A stretch of 64,000 bases of DNA from positions 1 to 64,000 of the forward strand of contig NZ_JANCLX010000020.1 of the NCBI RefSeq assembly GCF_024295805.1, in the 5' to 3' direction. The DNA is from Streptomyces cucumeris. Its GTDB lineage: Bacteria > Actinomycetota > Actinomycetes > Streptomycetales > Streptomycetaceae. The position numbers were made by a program, and so were the translations under genes. The stretch's first letter is position 1. Each line of letters opens with the position of its first letter. Under the pieces are notes generated by a model, which searched no databases, was not told the DNA's origin, and saw nothing but the letters and a program-made list of their open reading frames with translations. Positions 15,995-24,803 of the stretch are shown here, piece by piece.

Positions 15995-17236
15995 GTGAGC
16001 AGCGACAACACGGACCGGAACGGGGAGTCCCCGGCAGAGCCTTCGGCAGCGCCAGGCGACGAGTCGGTGTGGGACGTGGTGGTGGTCGGGGCGGGCCCCG
16101 CGGGTGCCTCCGCCGCCTACGCCGCCGCCTGCGCGGGCCGCCGGGTGCTGCTGCTGGAGAAGGCCGAACTGCCCCGCTACAAGACCTGCGGCGGCGGCAT
16201 CATCGGTCCGTCCCGGGAGGCCCTGCCGCCCGGCTTCGAACTGCCGCTGCGCGAGCGGGTGCACGCGGTGACCTTCTCGATGAACGGCAAGCTCTCCCGC
16301 ACCCGCCGTTCCAAGCAGGCGCTCTTCGGCCTCATCAACCGGCCGGAGTTCGACGCCGGTCTGGTCGAGGCGGCCAAGGACGCGGGCGCCCACCTGCGCA
16401 CCGGTGTCGCCGTCACCCGCGTCGAACAGCACGGCCCCTCGGTGCCGGACCGCCGCACCGTCGCCGTGGTGCTCGCCGACGGCGAGACGCTGCTCGCCCA
16501 CGCGGTGGTCGGCGCGGACGGCAGCGCCAGCCGCATAGGCGCCCATGTCGGGGTGAAGCTGGACCAGGTGGACCTCGGCCTCGAGGCCGAGATCCCGGTC
16601 CCGCCGCCCGTCGCGGAGGACTGGGCGGGCCGGGTGCTCATCGACTGGGGCCCCATGCCCGGGAGTTACGGGTGGGTCTTCCCCAAGGGCGACACCCTGA
16701 CCGTCGGCGTCATCTCCGCCCGCGGCGAGGGCGCCGGGACCAAGCGCTACCTCGAGGACTTCATCGCCCGGCTCGGTCTCGCCGGTTTCGAACCCAGCAT
16801 CTCCTCCGGCCACCTCACCCGCTGCCGCTCGGACGACTCCCCGCTCTCCCGGGGCCGGGTGCTGGTGTGCGGGGACGCGGCCGGTCTGCTGGAGCCGTGG
16901 ACCCGCGAGGGCATCTCCTTCGCGCTGCGCTCGGGTCGGCTGGCGGGGGAGTGGGCGGTCCGTATCGCCGAGGCCCATGACGCGGTCGACGCCCGTCGCC
17001 AGGCTCTGAACTACGCGTTCGCCATCAAGGCGGGGCTGGGTGTGGAGATGGGCGTGGGCCGCCGGATGTACGCGGCCTTCGCCCGCCGCCCCGGGGTCTT
17101 CCACGCGGCGCTCACCGGATTCCGCCCGGCCTGGCGCGCGTTCACCAAGATCACGCGCGGCACCACGACCCTCGCCGAGCTCGTCCGCAGCCACCCCGCC
17201 GCCCGCCGCGCCCTGATGGCGATGGACCGCGGCTGA
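15995..17236 (+). CDS. Geranylgeranyl-reductase-family FAD-dependent oxidoreductase
   Basis: A 413-residue flavoprotein. The N-terminal Rossmann motif VVVGAGPAGASAA binds FAD; CGGGI and the second FAD motif (CGDAAGLLEPWTREGI) match the geranylgeranyl reductase family that saturates isoprenoid chains such as menaquinone tails. GTG at 15995 has GGAAG 5 nt upstream. A TAGGAT hexamer at 15932-15937 is a good Streptomyces -10 candidate, with no clear -35. The nearest prenyl-diphosphate genes are 43 kb away, so there is no evident pathway link. Confidence 0.88.
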   Translation: MSSDNTDRNGESPAEPSAAPGDESVWDVVVVGAGPAGASAAYAAACAGRRVLLLEKAELPRYKTCGGGIIGPSREALPPGFELPLRERVHAVTFSMNGKLSRTRRSKQALFGLINRPEFDAGLVEAAKDAGAHLRTGVAVTRVEQHGPSVPDRRTVAVVLADGETLLAHAVVGADGSASRIGAHVGVKLDQVDLGLEAEIPVPPPVAEDWAGRVLIDWGPMPGSYGWVFPKGDTLTVGVISARGEGAGTKRYLEDFIARLGLAGFEPSISSGHLTRCRSDDSPLSRGRVLVCGDAAGLLEPWTREGISFALRSGRLAGEWAVRIAEAHDAVDARRQALNYAFAIKAGLGVEMGVGRRMYAAFARRPGVFHAALTGFRPAWRAFTKITRGTTTLAELVRSHPAARRALMAMDRG

Positions 17237-17346
17237 GCGATCCGCGGGCCGTGCCGCGGGGTCCGGTCGCCGTTCGTCCACGGTTGCGTCGTGGTCGCTC
17301 GCGTCGTTCCCCGCGCCCCTTCCCGGCGCTCCGGAGGGCGAGCGGT

Positions 17347-17370
17347 GGGCTACTCCCCGGGGAGTAGCCC
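17347..17370. promoter_or_regulatory. 24-bp perfect palindrome upstream of the two-component pair
   Basis: GGGCTACTCCCC is followed directly by its reverse complement GGGGAGTAGCCC. It ends 43 bp before the -10-like TAGCGT (17414-17419) of the sensor kinase gene, where an activating or repressing response regulator would bind. The inference is that the NarL-type regulator encoded here autoregulates through it. Confidence 0.6.
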
Positions 17371-17426
17371 AGGCACCCGCGTCGGGTGGACGACGCGGCA
17401 GGTCGGAGCCGTCTAGCGTGGCGGGT

Positions 17427-18800
17427 ATGCACGATGCACCGGGGGAACGCGACCCGCGCCGAGGGCGGGCCCGAGGGCCGGACCGGTCCTCACGGGGCCG
17501 CTGGTGGCCGCCGTCCGGCCACCGCCCCTTCGGGCCGCCTCGGCGCCGCGGCCGGGGCCCCTGGTGGGCCGGTGAGGATGCTGAGGGGGAGGAGCCGCGG
17601 GGTGCGGGACGGGTGCTGTGGCGCTCCTCGGCCGCCGTCGCGGTCATCCAGCTCGTCGGGACCCGGTTCGCCGCACACGACCAGCCCGAGCGGACCGACC
17701 TCGGTCCGCTCGGCTACGCCCTGCTGCTCGCCGGGCCCGCGCTGCTGCTCGTACGCCATCGGCACCCGCGCCTCGCGGTGTTCGGCACGGCCGCGGTGAC
17801 CCTGGTCTACCTCGGCGCGGGCTATCCCAACGGCCCGGTCTTCGTCAGCGTGGTGGTGGCCTCCGTGGCCGCGGTCGCCGCGGGGCGGCGGATCGCGGCC
17901 TGGAGCGCCCTGGGGCTGCTCTGGGCGGGCCGGGTGCTGATCGGGCACTGGCTCTACCGCTGGCTGCCGCCGAGCGGGGACGGCCCGGCCTCCTGGGGGC
18001 AGGAGCTGGCCGTCGCGGCGTGGGTGACGGCCATCGTCGCCGCGTCCGAACTCGTCCGCGTCCGGCGTGAGCAGTGGGCCCGGGAGCGTGCCGAGCGGGC
18101 GGCGGCGGTGCGCCGCCGGGCCGATGAGGAGCGGCTGCGGATCGCCCGCGAACTGCATGACGTGCTCGCCCACAGCATCTCGGTCATCAACGTCCAGGCG
18201 GGGGTGGGGCTCGCCCTCCTGGACCAGGACCCCGAACAGGCCCGGACTGCGCTGACCACCATCAAGGCCGCCAGCAAGGAGGCGCTGGGCGAGGTCCGGC
18301 AGGTGCTGGACACCCTGCGCGCCCCGGGCGCCGCGCCGCGTTCCCCCGCCCCCGGGCTGGCCCGGCTCGGCGAGCTGACCGAGCAGGCGGCGAGCGCGGG
18401 GCTGACGGTGGAGGTGGCGGAGGAGGGACGGCGCGTCCCGCTGCCGCCGGGCACCGACCTCGCCGCGTTCCGGATCGTCCAGGAGGCGCTGACCAACACC
18501 GTCCGCCACTCCGGGTCCCGGACCGCCCGGGTCCGGCTCCGCTGGGCCCCGGACGCACTGGAGTTGCGGGTGGACGACGACGGCCCGGCCACGTCCGCGG
18601 AGACTGCCGGGACGGGGCCCGCGGACCGGCCGTCCGGCGGTGGCAACGGCCTGGTCGGCATGGGCGAACGCGCCGCGGCGCTCGGCGGTACGGTCGAGGC
18701 GGGCCCGCGCCCGGACGGCGGCTTCCGCGTCCGCGCCCGCATCCCGCTGGGCCGTCCGGCCGGTACGGTGGCGGACGGGCCGGAGGAGGAGGCGCCGTGA
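17427..18800 (+). CDS. NarL-type sensor histidine kinase
   Basis: A 457-residue membrane kinase. An Arg/Gly/Pro-rich head precedes four to six membrane segments at about 70-200. A coiled basic linker leads to the HisKA_3 dimerisation helix RIARELHDVLAH with phospho-acceptor His at about 244, and a HATPase domain with a compact GNGLVGMGERA box. ATG at 17427 lies 7 nt after TAGCGT and has no ribosome site, so leaderless translation is likely; GTG 17418 is inside that box. The last bases overlap the regulator start. The signal is unknown. Confidence 0.9.
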   Translation: MHDAPGERDPRRGRARGPDRSSRGRWWPPSGHRPFGPPRRRGRGPWWAGEDAEGEEPRGAGRVLWRSSAAVAVIQLVGTRFAAHDQPERTDLGPLGYALLLAGPALLLVRHRHPRLAVFGTAAVTLVYLGAGYPNGPVFVSVVVASVAAVAAGRRIAAWSALGLLWAGRVLIGHWLYRWLPPSGDGPASWGQELAVAAWVTAIVAASELVRVRREQWARERAERAAAVRRRADEERLRIARELHDVLAHSISVINVQAGVGLALLDQDPEQARTALTTIKAASKEALGEVRQVLDTLRAPGAAPRSPAPGLARLGELTEQAASAGLTVEVAEEGRRVPLPPGTDLAAFRIVQEALTNTVRHSGSRTARVRLRWAPDALELRVDDDGPATSAETAGTGPADRPSGGGNGLVGMGERAAALGGTVEAGPRPDGGFRVRARIPLGRPAGTVADGPEEEAP

Positions 18801-19480
18801 GCGGGGTGGACCGTGTGATCCGGGTGGCCCTGGCCGATGACCAGGTGCTGGTCCGCGCGGGGTTCCGCGCCCTGCTGGCCGCCCAGCCGGATATCGAGGT
18901 GGTCGGCGAGGCCGCCGACGGCGAGGAGGCGCTGGCCCTGGTGCGCGAGGGACGCCCCGACGTCGTCCTGATGGACATCCGGATGCCGCTGCTCGACGGG
19001 CTGGCCGCGACCCGCCGGATCACCGGGGACCCCGCGCTGGCCGGGGTGAAGGTGGTCATGCTGACCACCTTCGAACTCGACGAGTACGTCTTCGAGGCGA
19101 TCCGCGCGGGCGCCTCCGGCTTCCTCGTCAAGGACACCGAACCCGAGGAACTGCTCCGCGCCGTACGCGCCGTGGTCGAGGGCGACGCCCTGCTCTCGCC
19201 CGGGGTCACCCGACGTCTGATCGCCGAGTTCGCGGCCCGTTCCAAGGCGCCCGCGCCCGCGTCGGCGCTCACCGAGCTGACCGAGCGGGAGCGCGAGGTG
19301 ATGGCCCTGGTGGGCATCGGGCTGTCCAACGAGGAGATCGCCCGCCGGCTGGTCGTCAGTCCGCTCACCGCCAAGACCCATGTGAGCCGGACGATGGTGA
19401 AGCTGGGCGCCCGCGACCGTGCCCAACTGGTCGTCCTTGCCTATGAGTCCGGGCTGGTCCGGCCGGGCTGGCTGGGCTGA
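18797..19480 (+). CDS. NarL/LuxR-type response regulator
   Basis: A 227-residue regulator. The receiver has ALADDQ, phospho-acceptor Asp about 60 in VVLMDIRMP, the Thr in MLTTF and the Lys in FLVKDTE. The C-terminal LuxR HTH reads LTEREREVMALVGIGLSNEEIA. GTGA overlaps the kinase stop, so the pair is translationally coupled. A 24-bp palindrome upstream of the kinase is its likely target. Confidence 0.92.
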   Translation: MSGVDRVIRVALADDQVLVRAGFRALLAAQPDIEVVGEAADGEEALALVREGRPDVVLMDIRMPLLDGLAATRRITGDPALAGVKVVMLTTFELDEYVFEAIRAGASGFLVKDTEPEELLRAVRAVVEGDALLSPGVTRRLIAEFAARSKAPAPASALTELTEREREVMALVGIGLSNEEIARRLVVSPLTAKTHVSRTMVKLGARDRAQLVVLAYESGLVRPGWLG

Positions 19481-19498
19481 GGCACCGGGTCGGACGCC

Positions 19499-19712
19499 TA
19501 GGTGTGTCGCAATGTCGTGTCGGATCGGCCCGCGGCTTCTGGGGGCGCCTCCCGGTGGTAGCCGGGGGAGCGTGCGTTCGCACGGCGGAGGGCCGCCCTT
19601 GCGGGGGCACCCCTGGACGGAGTGCGGGGGCGGGCCGCCTCGGATGATCCCGGCAACGCGGCGAGCGTGCGTGTCAGGCGTCGCGGGCCTGGTGGGACAT
19701 TGCGGACGCGCC
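19499..19712 (-). repeat. MITE-like noncoding repeat, copy A
   Basis: The reverse complement of this segment closely matches 43211-43371: shared blocks include CGCCGCGTTG, GGGATCATCCG, GCACGCTCCC, CCGGGAGGCGCCCCC and GCCGCGGGC followed by GATCCGAC. It begins on the plus strand with TAGGTGTGTCGCAATGTC, which reads as the inverted counterpart of copy B's TAGGTGTGTTGTCCGCAA end. It carries no plausible gene and fills most of the gap between the response regulator and the next gene. Confidence 0.65.
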
Positions 19713-19740
19713 CTGAGGGTGCCGCCCTGGAAAGAACCCG

Positions 19741-20643
19741 TCAGAACAGGGCGTCGGGGCCCTCGGGCTCCCGCTCCGGTGCGGTCACCGGCGCCGTGGT
19801 CACGGTGCCGGGCGGGGCGGCGGCGAGCCGGCGGCCCGCCAGATGGCGGGCGTCCAGCAGCAGCGCGCGGCCGTCCGTCGCGGTCAGATGGACGTCGGGG
19901 CCCGCGACGGCGTCGATACGGCCCGCCACCGCGCGGTCGGCGGTGAGCCGCAGCACCCCGTCCAGCGGCCGCACCCGGTCCAGCCGGAACGCGGAGTCGT
20001 GGTGGACGGGGGCGAACTCCGCGATGGTGAGCGACTCCGGCAGCCCGGGCAGGGCCCGGGCCCTGCCGTGGAGGCCGGCGAGCTGGGCGGCCCGTTCCTC
20101 CGGGGGCGGCGGTGTCTCGCGCGCGGCCCGCTTGGCGGCGTACGGGAAGCGGTCCGGAACCCCGAGCGCGGTGCCCAGGACGGCTTCGGCGCGCCGCGCG
20201 GCCATCAGCGGGCCGCGGCCCAGCAGGGCGTAGGAGAGCGCCGCCTGCTCCAGCAGCCGTACGCCCTCCCGCTCGGCCGCGGTGATCCCGACCTTGATCA
20301 GCTCCGGGCCGAACCAGGCCAGGTAGACGTCGTACGGCCGGGGGTCGTCGGTGCGGGTGTCGGCGGCCACCGAGTATGAGCGGTCCAGCCGGGCGCACTC
20401 CGGGCACTGCGCCGAGACGGCCGCGTCACCCACCTCGGCCCCGGTCGGGCACGGGGTGTGCCGGGCGCCCCGGCGCACCCCGACACAGCCGCGCCGCGAC
20501 CCGGTGGTGAAGGCGAGCGGGCGGTCCCCGTCCAGCGGGGAGACCCGCTCACCGCGGACCGGATGGCGCCACACCAGCGCGGGCCCGGAGCGGGTCCAGC
20601 GCGGTCCGGCGCACACCCAGTGGTTCCGGTCCGGCTCGGTCAT
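19741..20643 (-). CDS. DUF2797-family protein
   Basis: A 300-residue cytoplasmic protein of a conserved actinobacterial family without a proven role. An N-terminal part carries a C-x2-C pair (QCPECARLD) and scattered Cys that could bind zinc. The central segment PRPYDVYLAWFGPELIKVGIT resembles the GIY-YIG-like core described for DUF2797. ATG at 20643 follows AAGAGG and overlaps the stop of the upstream small membrane gene by four bases, so they form one operon. Confidence 0.75.
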   Translation of the reverse strand: MTEPDRNHWVCAGPRWTRSGPALVWRHPVRGERVSPLDGDRPLAFTTGSRRGCVGVRRGARHTPCPTGAEVGDAAVSAQCPECARLDRSYSVAADTRTDDPRPYDVYLAWFGPELIKVGITAAEREGVRLLEQAALSYALLGRGPLMAARRAEAVLGTALGVPDRFPYAAKRAARETPPPPEERAAQLAGLHGRARALPGLPESLTIAEFAPVHHDSAFRLDRVRPLDGVLRLTADRAVAGRIDAVAGPDVHLTATDGRALLLDARHLAGRRLAAAPPGTVTTAPVTAPEREPEGPDALF

Positions 20644-20885
20644 CCACGCCTCTTGCGGGGCTGCCACCACAGGACCTGGAGGACGCGCAGCAGGAATCCG
20701 GCGGTGGCCACCGCCCCGGCGCTCCGCACCCAGACCGCCTCATGGTCCTCGCCCAGCCCGCCGAAGAGGACGGGGCCCGCGAGGGCGAGGAACAGGACGG
20801 CGGCCAGCAGAGCGCCGGTGACGACGGCGAAGACGATCTCCACCGTCACGGCGTCGCGGTCGTTCTCGCCACGGGGTCCGCTCAT
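20640..20885 (-). CDS. Small two-helix membrane protein (DUF6332-like)
   Basis: An 81-residue protein with two hydrophobic segments (about 17-40 and 50-70), an acidic/basic N-terminal D-R-D-A-V-T-V-E-I and a basic C-terminus. The pattern resembles the Streptomyces DUF6332 family. It overlaps the DUF2797 gene by four bases. The function is unknown. Confidence 0.6.
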   Translation of the reverse strand: MSGPRGENDRDAVTVEIVFAVVTGALLAAVLFLALAGPVLFGGLGEDHEAVWVRSAGAVATAGFLLRVLQVLWWQPRKRRG

Positions 20886-20933
20886 GCGTCTCAGTCCTCG
20901 CTCCTCGCCGCCGTCCCCCGCGGGCGTCCGCGG

Positions 20934-21419
20934 TCAGCCGGTGCCGGCCCGGTGGTCCTCACGGTGCTTGCGGCGCACATAGAGCTGCTTCCGCACGCGT
21001 GCCACGACCGTACCGTCGTCCGCCACCACATCGTTCTCGAACCACGGCAGCGCCTTGCCGCCGTCCGCCGTGGCCGCGCGGATCTCCTCCAGCCGGTCCT
21101 CGGTGAGCTTGAAGTCGGCGAAGACGTCCCCGCGGCCGGGTGAGACGAACTCGATCTCCCCGGCCTTGTCCCAGACGATGTAGTCCCGGCCGAGGCTGTT
21201 CATCGTCAGCAGCATCCAGAACGGGTCGCCCATCGCGAACAGCGAGCCGCCGAAGTGGGTGCCCACATAGTTGCGGTTGTGGCGGTGCAGCCGCAGCCGG
21301 ACCCGGGCGTTGCTCCAGTCGTCGGCGAGGTGCAGCACCCGCACACCGGCGAAGAGGTAGGGCGGCCACACGTTCATTCCGTGGCGCAGGGTCCGTGCGG
21401 ACAGCGATCGACGAGACAT
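20934..21419 (-). CDS. DUF4442 hotdog-fold thioesterase-like protein
   Basis: A 161-residue protein of the PaaI/acyl-CoA-thioesterase hotdog superfamily. N-Y-V-G-T-H-F-G-G-S-L-F-A-M corresponds to the hotdog helix entrance, and V-W-D-K-A-G-E-I-E-F plus V-V-A-R-V-R-K-Q-L-Y form the sheet edges. The start at 21419 has no ribosome site but lies 6 nt after a TAGCTT box, so it is probably leaderless. Its promoter is overlapped by a TetR-type palindrome, which suggests control by a fatty-acid or acyl-CoA regulator encoded elsewhere. Confidence 0.78.
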   Translation of the reverse strand: MSRRSLSARTLRHGMNVWPPYLFAGVRVLHLADDWSNARVRLRLHRHNRNYVGTHFGGSLFAMGDPFWMLLTMNSLGRDYIVWDKAGEIEFVSPGRGDVFADFKLTEDRLEEIRAATADGGKALPWFENDVVADDGTVVARVRKQLYVRRKHREDHRAGTG

Positions 21420-21425
21420 GGCTGG

Positions 21426-21456
21426 AAGCTAACATGATTTGTTACTCACTGGTAAC
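21426..21456 (-). promoter_or_regulatory. Promoter with TetR-type operator
   Basis: On the minus strand TTACCA and TAGCTT are separated by 18 bp and the -10 ends 6 nt before the DUF4442 start. GTTACTCACTGGTAAC (21441-21456) has perfect 5-bp arms and covers the -35 element, a classic repressor position. Confidence 0.6.
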
Positions 21457-21482
21457 TCCACTTCCGGTGCCCTCGCTCACCC

Positions 21483-22217
21483 TCAGATTCCCCCGCGTTC
21501 CTGCCACAGCCGGGCGAGCTCCGGATCGCCGGTGGTGCCGAGCGTGCTGAGCGGAAGCCGGTTCCACAGCGCGAAATAGAGGGTCGTGACCGGCCCGGAG
21601 AGCTCGCAGTCCGCCGCCCCGTCGGCAACGCGCTCGGTGCGCGGCACCCCGTCGGACAGCCGCACCGTCCACACCGCGTCCCCGTCGGTGGCCCGCAGCC
21701 GGAGGGTGCGCGGGGTCTCCGTGCGCACCCTGCTGCGCTCCATGGCGTGGAATCCCGCCAGCAGCTCATCGAGCCCGTCGGCCGCGAACTCCGGGGTGAC
21801 GGGCGAGAGCTCCCCGTCCAGCGCCGACTCGGCGTCGGCCCTGTGGATCGCGGTCTCATGGGCCTGCCGCCGGGCCCAGAACGCCAGCGGCGAGGGTGCG
21901 GGCAGGAAGGTCATGCAGGTCAGCTCCGGATCGGCGGTGCGCAGCGCCTCGACCAGGGCGCGGTGGCCGTCCCGGAACCACTCCAGCAGCGCTTCGCCGC
22001 TGAGCTGTGGATCGGGGGTGAACGGCGCCGGCTCGGCAAGACCCTCGGCGACCACCCGGGTCGCCCAGCGGTGCACCCGCCCGGTGTGGCTCACCAGGTC
22101 GTGGACCTGCCACTTGGGGCAGGTGGGAACCGGGGCGTCCACCCCGGCCCGGGCCGCGGCGTCGGCCAGCAGTCGTCCCTCGCGGTCCACACAGTCGATC
22201 AGCTCACTGATGTCCAT
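21483..22217 (-). CDS. Mycothiol-dependent maleylpyruvate isomerase-family protein
   Basis: A 244-residue protein of the DinB-like four-helix superfamily. The N-terminal PTCPKWQVHDLVSHTGRVHRW carries the W-x-V-x-D-L-x-x-H signature, with further metal-ligand His in A-H-E-T-A-I-H-R. The C-terminal domain resembles the SCP2-like MDMPI_C fold. Family members use mycothiol or bind metal; most have no assigned substrate. CAGAAT ends 6 nt before the ATG, so the mRNA may be leaderless. Confidence 0.8.
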   Translation of the reverse strand: MDISELIDCVDREGRLLADAAARAGVDAPVPTCPKWQVHDLVSHTGRVHRWATRVVAEGLAEPAPFTPDPQLSGEALLEWFRDGHRALVEALRTADPELTCMTFLPAPSPLAFWARRQAHETAIHRADAESALDGELSPVTPEFAADGLDELLAGFHAMERSRVRTETPRTLRLRATDGDAVWTVRLSDGVPRTERVADGAADCELSGPVTTLYFALWNRLPLSTLGTTGDPELARLWQERGGI

Positions 22218-22286
22218 GTCGGGATTCTGCCAGCCGGCACCGACAACCGGGCCGCCCGCCGGGGTCGTCGTGTGGATGACGGGTGA

Positions 22287-23507
22287 TCAGTTATCCGTGG
22301 TGCGGGCGGCGTTGCGCGTGAGAGCGGCGATGACGGCCGACACCGCCGCCAGCGCCGCGACCGTGGTGAGCGCGGCGGACAGCGAGAGCCAGTCCGCGAG
22401 GAAACCGATCGTCGGCGGGCCGAGCAGCATGCCGACGTAGCCGAGGGTGGAGGCCGCGGCGACCCCGCCCGGTCCGGTCAGCGCACCCGCCCGCGCGATG
22501 GCGACCGGGAAGATGTTGGCCAGTCCCAGCCCGGTGACCGCGAATCCGGCCAGCGCGGCCCAGACCGACGGGGCGAGGGAGCCCAGCAGCATTCCGGCGG
22601 CCGCCATGCCCCCGCCCACGACCAGCGTGCGGGTCTGGCCGAGCCGTTCGACCAGCGCCGTGCCGGACAGCCGGCCCACCGTCATCGTCAGCGCGAAGAC
22701 GGAGTAGCCCGCCGCGGCGAGTCCGGCCGAGGCATCGAGGTCCTGGTGCAGATGGAGCGCCGCCCAGTCCGCCATCGCGCCCTCGCCGTAGGCCGTGCAC
22801 AGGGCGATCAGACCGAAGACGGCGACCAGGCGGCGCGCCGCCCTCGGCCGCGCGGGTGCGGAGGGCGCCGTCTCCGCCGTCTCGGACACGGGCGCCGGGA
22901 GGGAGATCAGGGTCCGTCCGGCGACCGCGGTGAGCACCAGGCCGACGGCGGCCAGCAGCGCCAGGTGGCGGACGGGGGAGAGCTGGTCGGCGATCAGTCC
23001 GCCCAGTCCGGCCCCGATCACACCGCCCAGGCTGAAGGCGGCGTGGAAGCTGGGCATGACCGGGCGGCGCAGGGCGGCGATGAGATCGACCGCCGCGCTG
23101 TTCATGGCGACGTTGAGCCCGCCGAACCCGGTGCCGAAGATGAGCAGCACCAGCCCCAGCGCGAGGACGGAGTGCGTCAGCGGCGGCAGGGCGACGCTCA
23201 GCGAGAACAGGGCCGCCGCGGCGACCGTGGTGGCATGGCTGCCGAAGCGGCGGCAGAGCCGCCCGGTGGCCATCATGGTGGCCGCGGCCCCCGCCGATAC
23301 GCACAGCAGGGCCAGCCCGAGCGCCCCTTCCGACGCGCCGGTCTGCTCCTTGATGGCAGGGATACGGGCCACCCATCCGGCGAACACGAAGCCGTCGAGG
23401 GCGAAGAACACGGTGATGGCGGCACGGAGTCGGGTGAGACCGCGATCGGGGGTGACGGAATGCGGGGTCCCCGAAGCGGCCGTCCATGTTTTGTTTACTG
23501 TCGGCAC
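22287..23507 (-). CDS. MFS transporter
   Basis: A 406-residue protein with 12 membrane segments in two halves joined by a cytoplasmic Ser/Ala/Pro-rich loop near residue 185. The first-loop signature reads G-R-L-C-R-R-F-G. GTG at 23507 is chosen because a TATTCT box ends 6 nt before it; there is no ribosome site, and a longer frame would run into the divergent gene. It is divergent from, and probably controlled by, the adjacent ROK repressor. The substrate is unknown; sugar or sugar-derivative transport is inferred only from the ROK context. Confidence 0.8.
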   Translation of the reverse strand: MPTVNKTWTAASGTPHSVTPDRGLTRLRAAITVFFALDGFVFAGWVARIPAIKEQTGASEGALGLALLCVSAGAAATMMATGRLCRRFGSHATTVAAAALFSLSVALPPLTHSVLALGLVLLIFGTGFGGLNVAMNSAAVDLIAALRRPVMPSFHAAFSLGGVIGAGLGGLIADQLSPVRHLALLAAVGLVLTAVAGRTLISLPAPVSETAETAPSAPARPRAARRLVAVFGLIALCTAYGEGAMADWAALHLHQDLDASAGLAAAGYSVFALTMTVGRLSGTALVERLGQTRTLVVGGGMAAAGMLLGSLAPSVWAALAGFAVTGLGLANIFPVAIARAGALTGPGGVAAASTLGYVGMLLGPPTIGFLADWLSLSAALTTVAALAAVSAVIAALTRNAARTTDN

Positions 23508-23524
23508 AAAGTGAGAATAGGACC

Positions 23525-24751
23525 GTGACCCAGACACGGACAAGGCTTGAGCGCGGCCGAAGCGCTCTTGGACCCGCGTTGGAGCTCGTCCACACCGGCC
23601 GCGCGCCCACCCGCGCGGTGCTCACGGCCGAGCTCGGGGTGACGCGCGCCACGGCGGGCGCCGTCGCGGCCGAACTGGAAGCGCTCGGACTGATCCAGGT
23701 CGACTCCCGCCCGCTCGGATCCGCCGGTGCGCAGGGGCGGCCCTCGCACCGCCTCGGCATCGCCCCGCGCGGTCCCGTCGCGCTCGCCGCCCAGGTGCAC
23801 GCCGACGGCTTCCGCGCCGCGCTCGTCGGACTCGGTGGGCAACTCGTGGCCACCGCCCCCGGCTGTATGACGGTCCCCGCCGATCCGGCGCACGTCATCG
23901 ACGCGGTGGTCGAGGCCGGGGCCGAACTGCTGCGGGAATCCGGCCGCCGCTGCGTGGGCGCGGGGCTGGCGGTCCCGTCCGCCGTCGCCGAACCGGAGGG
24001 CACCGCGCTCAACCCCCTGCACGTCGCCTGGCCCGCGGGCGCTCCGGTGCACGAGCTGTTCACCCGCGGTCTGGCCGCCGCGGGCGTCACCAACCCCGTG
24101 GGGGAGCCGGTCGAGGGTCTGGCGGGCAATGACGTCAACCTCGCCGCCCTCGCCGAACACCGCCATGGCGCGGGCCGCGGATCCGCGCATCTGCTGTGCG
24201 TGGCCACCGGGCACCGGGGCGTCGGCGGGGCGCTGGTCCTCGACGGACGGCTGCACACCGGCAGCGCCGGACTGGCGCTGGAAGTCGGCCATCTGACCGT
24301 CAACCCCGAAGGGCGGCCGTGCCATTGCGGCAGCCGTGGATGTCTGGACATCGAGGCCGATCCGCTCGCCTTCCTCACCGCCGCCGGACGCGACCCCGGC
24401 CCCGAGGTCTCGCTGCTCCAGCAGGCCCGTGAACTGCTCCGGGACGAATACGCCGACCCGTCCGTCCGCGCCGCGTCCGACCTGCTCATCGACCGCCTCG
24501 GCCTGGGCCTCGCCGGACTCGTCAACATCCTCAACCCGGACCGCATCATCCTCGGCGGACTGCACCGCGAGCTCCTGGAGGCCGATCCGGAACGGCTGCG
24601 GTCGGTGGTGGCCGAGCGCAGTCTGTGGGGGCGCAGCGGCGGCGTTCCGATCCTGCCGTGCACGCTGGACCACAACAGCCTGGTGGGCGCGGCGGAACTG
24701 GCCTGGCAGCGGGTGCTCGACGACCCCTTGGCGGCGCTCGGCGCCGTGTGA
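23525..24751 (+). CDS. ROK-family transcriptional regulator
   Basis: A 408-residue protein with an N-terminal winged HTH (about 10-60, L-T-A-E-L-G-V-T-R-A-T-A-G-A-V region) joined to a ROK sugar-sensing domain. The zinc motif C-H-C-G-S-R-G-C-L-D-I-E and the N-D-V-N segment are present, but the first phosphate loop is degenerate, as usual for NagC/XylR-type repressors. GTG at 23525 is only 17 bp from the MFS start, so one short divergent control region serves both. Confidence 0.85.
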   Translation: MTQTRTRLERGRSALGPALELVHTGRAPTRAVLTAELGVTRATAGAVAAELEALGLIQVDSRPLGSAGAQGRPSHRLGIAPRGPVALAAQVHADGFRAALVGLGGQLVATAPGCMTVPADPAHVIDAVVEAGAELLRESGRRCVGAGLAVPSAVAEPEGTALNPLHVAWPAGAPVHELFTRGLAAAGVTNPVGEPVEGLAGNDVNLAALAEHRHGAGRGSAHLLCVATGHRGVGGALVLDGRLHTGSAGLALEVGHLTVNPEGRPCHCGSRGCLDIEADPLAFLTAAGRDPGPEVSLLQQARELLRDEYADPSVRAASDLLIDRLGLGLAGLVNILNPDRIILGGLHRELLEADPERLRSVVAERSLWGRSGGVPILPCTLDHNSLVGAAELAWQRVLDDPLAALGAV

Positions 24752-24755
24752 CGTC

Positions 24756-24788
24756 CCGGGCGCGGCGGCGCGCCGCTGCTGCGCCCGG
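24756..24788. terminator. Hairpin between convergent genes
   Basis: CCGGGCGC and GCGCCCGG form 8-bp arms, with a further self-complementary GCGGCGCGCCGC inside. It lies between the ROK regulator and the phosphotriesterase-like gene. Confidence 0.5.
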
Positions 24789-24803
24789 ATACCCGGCCGC
24801 GGG

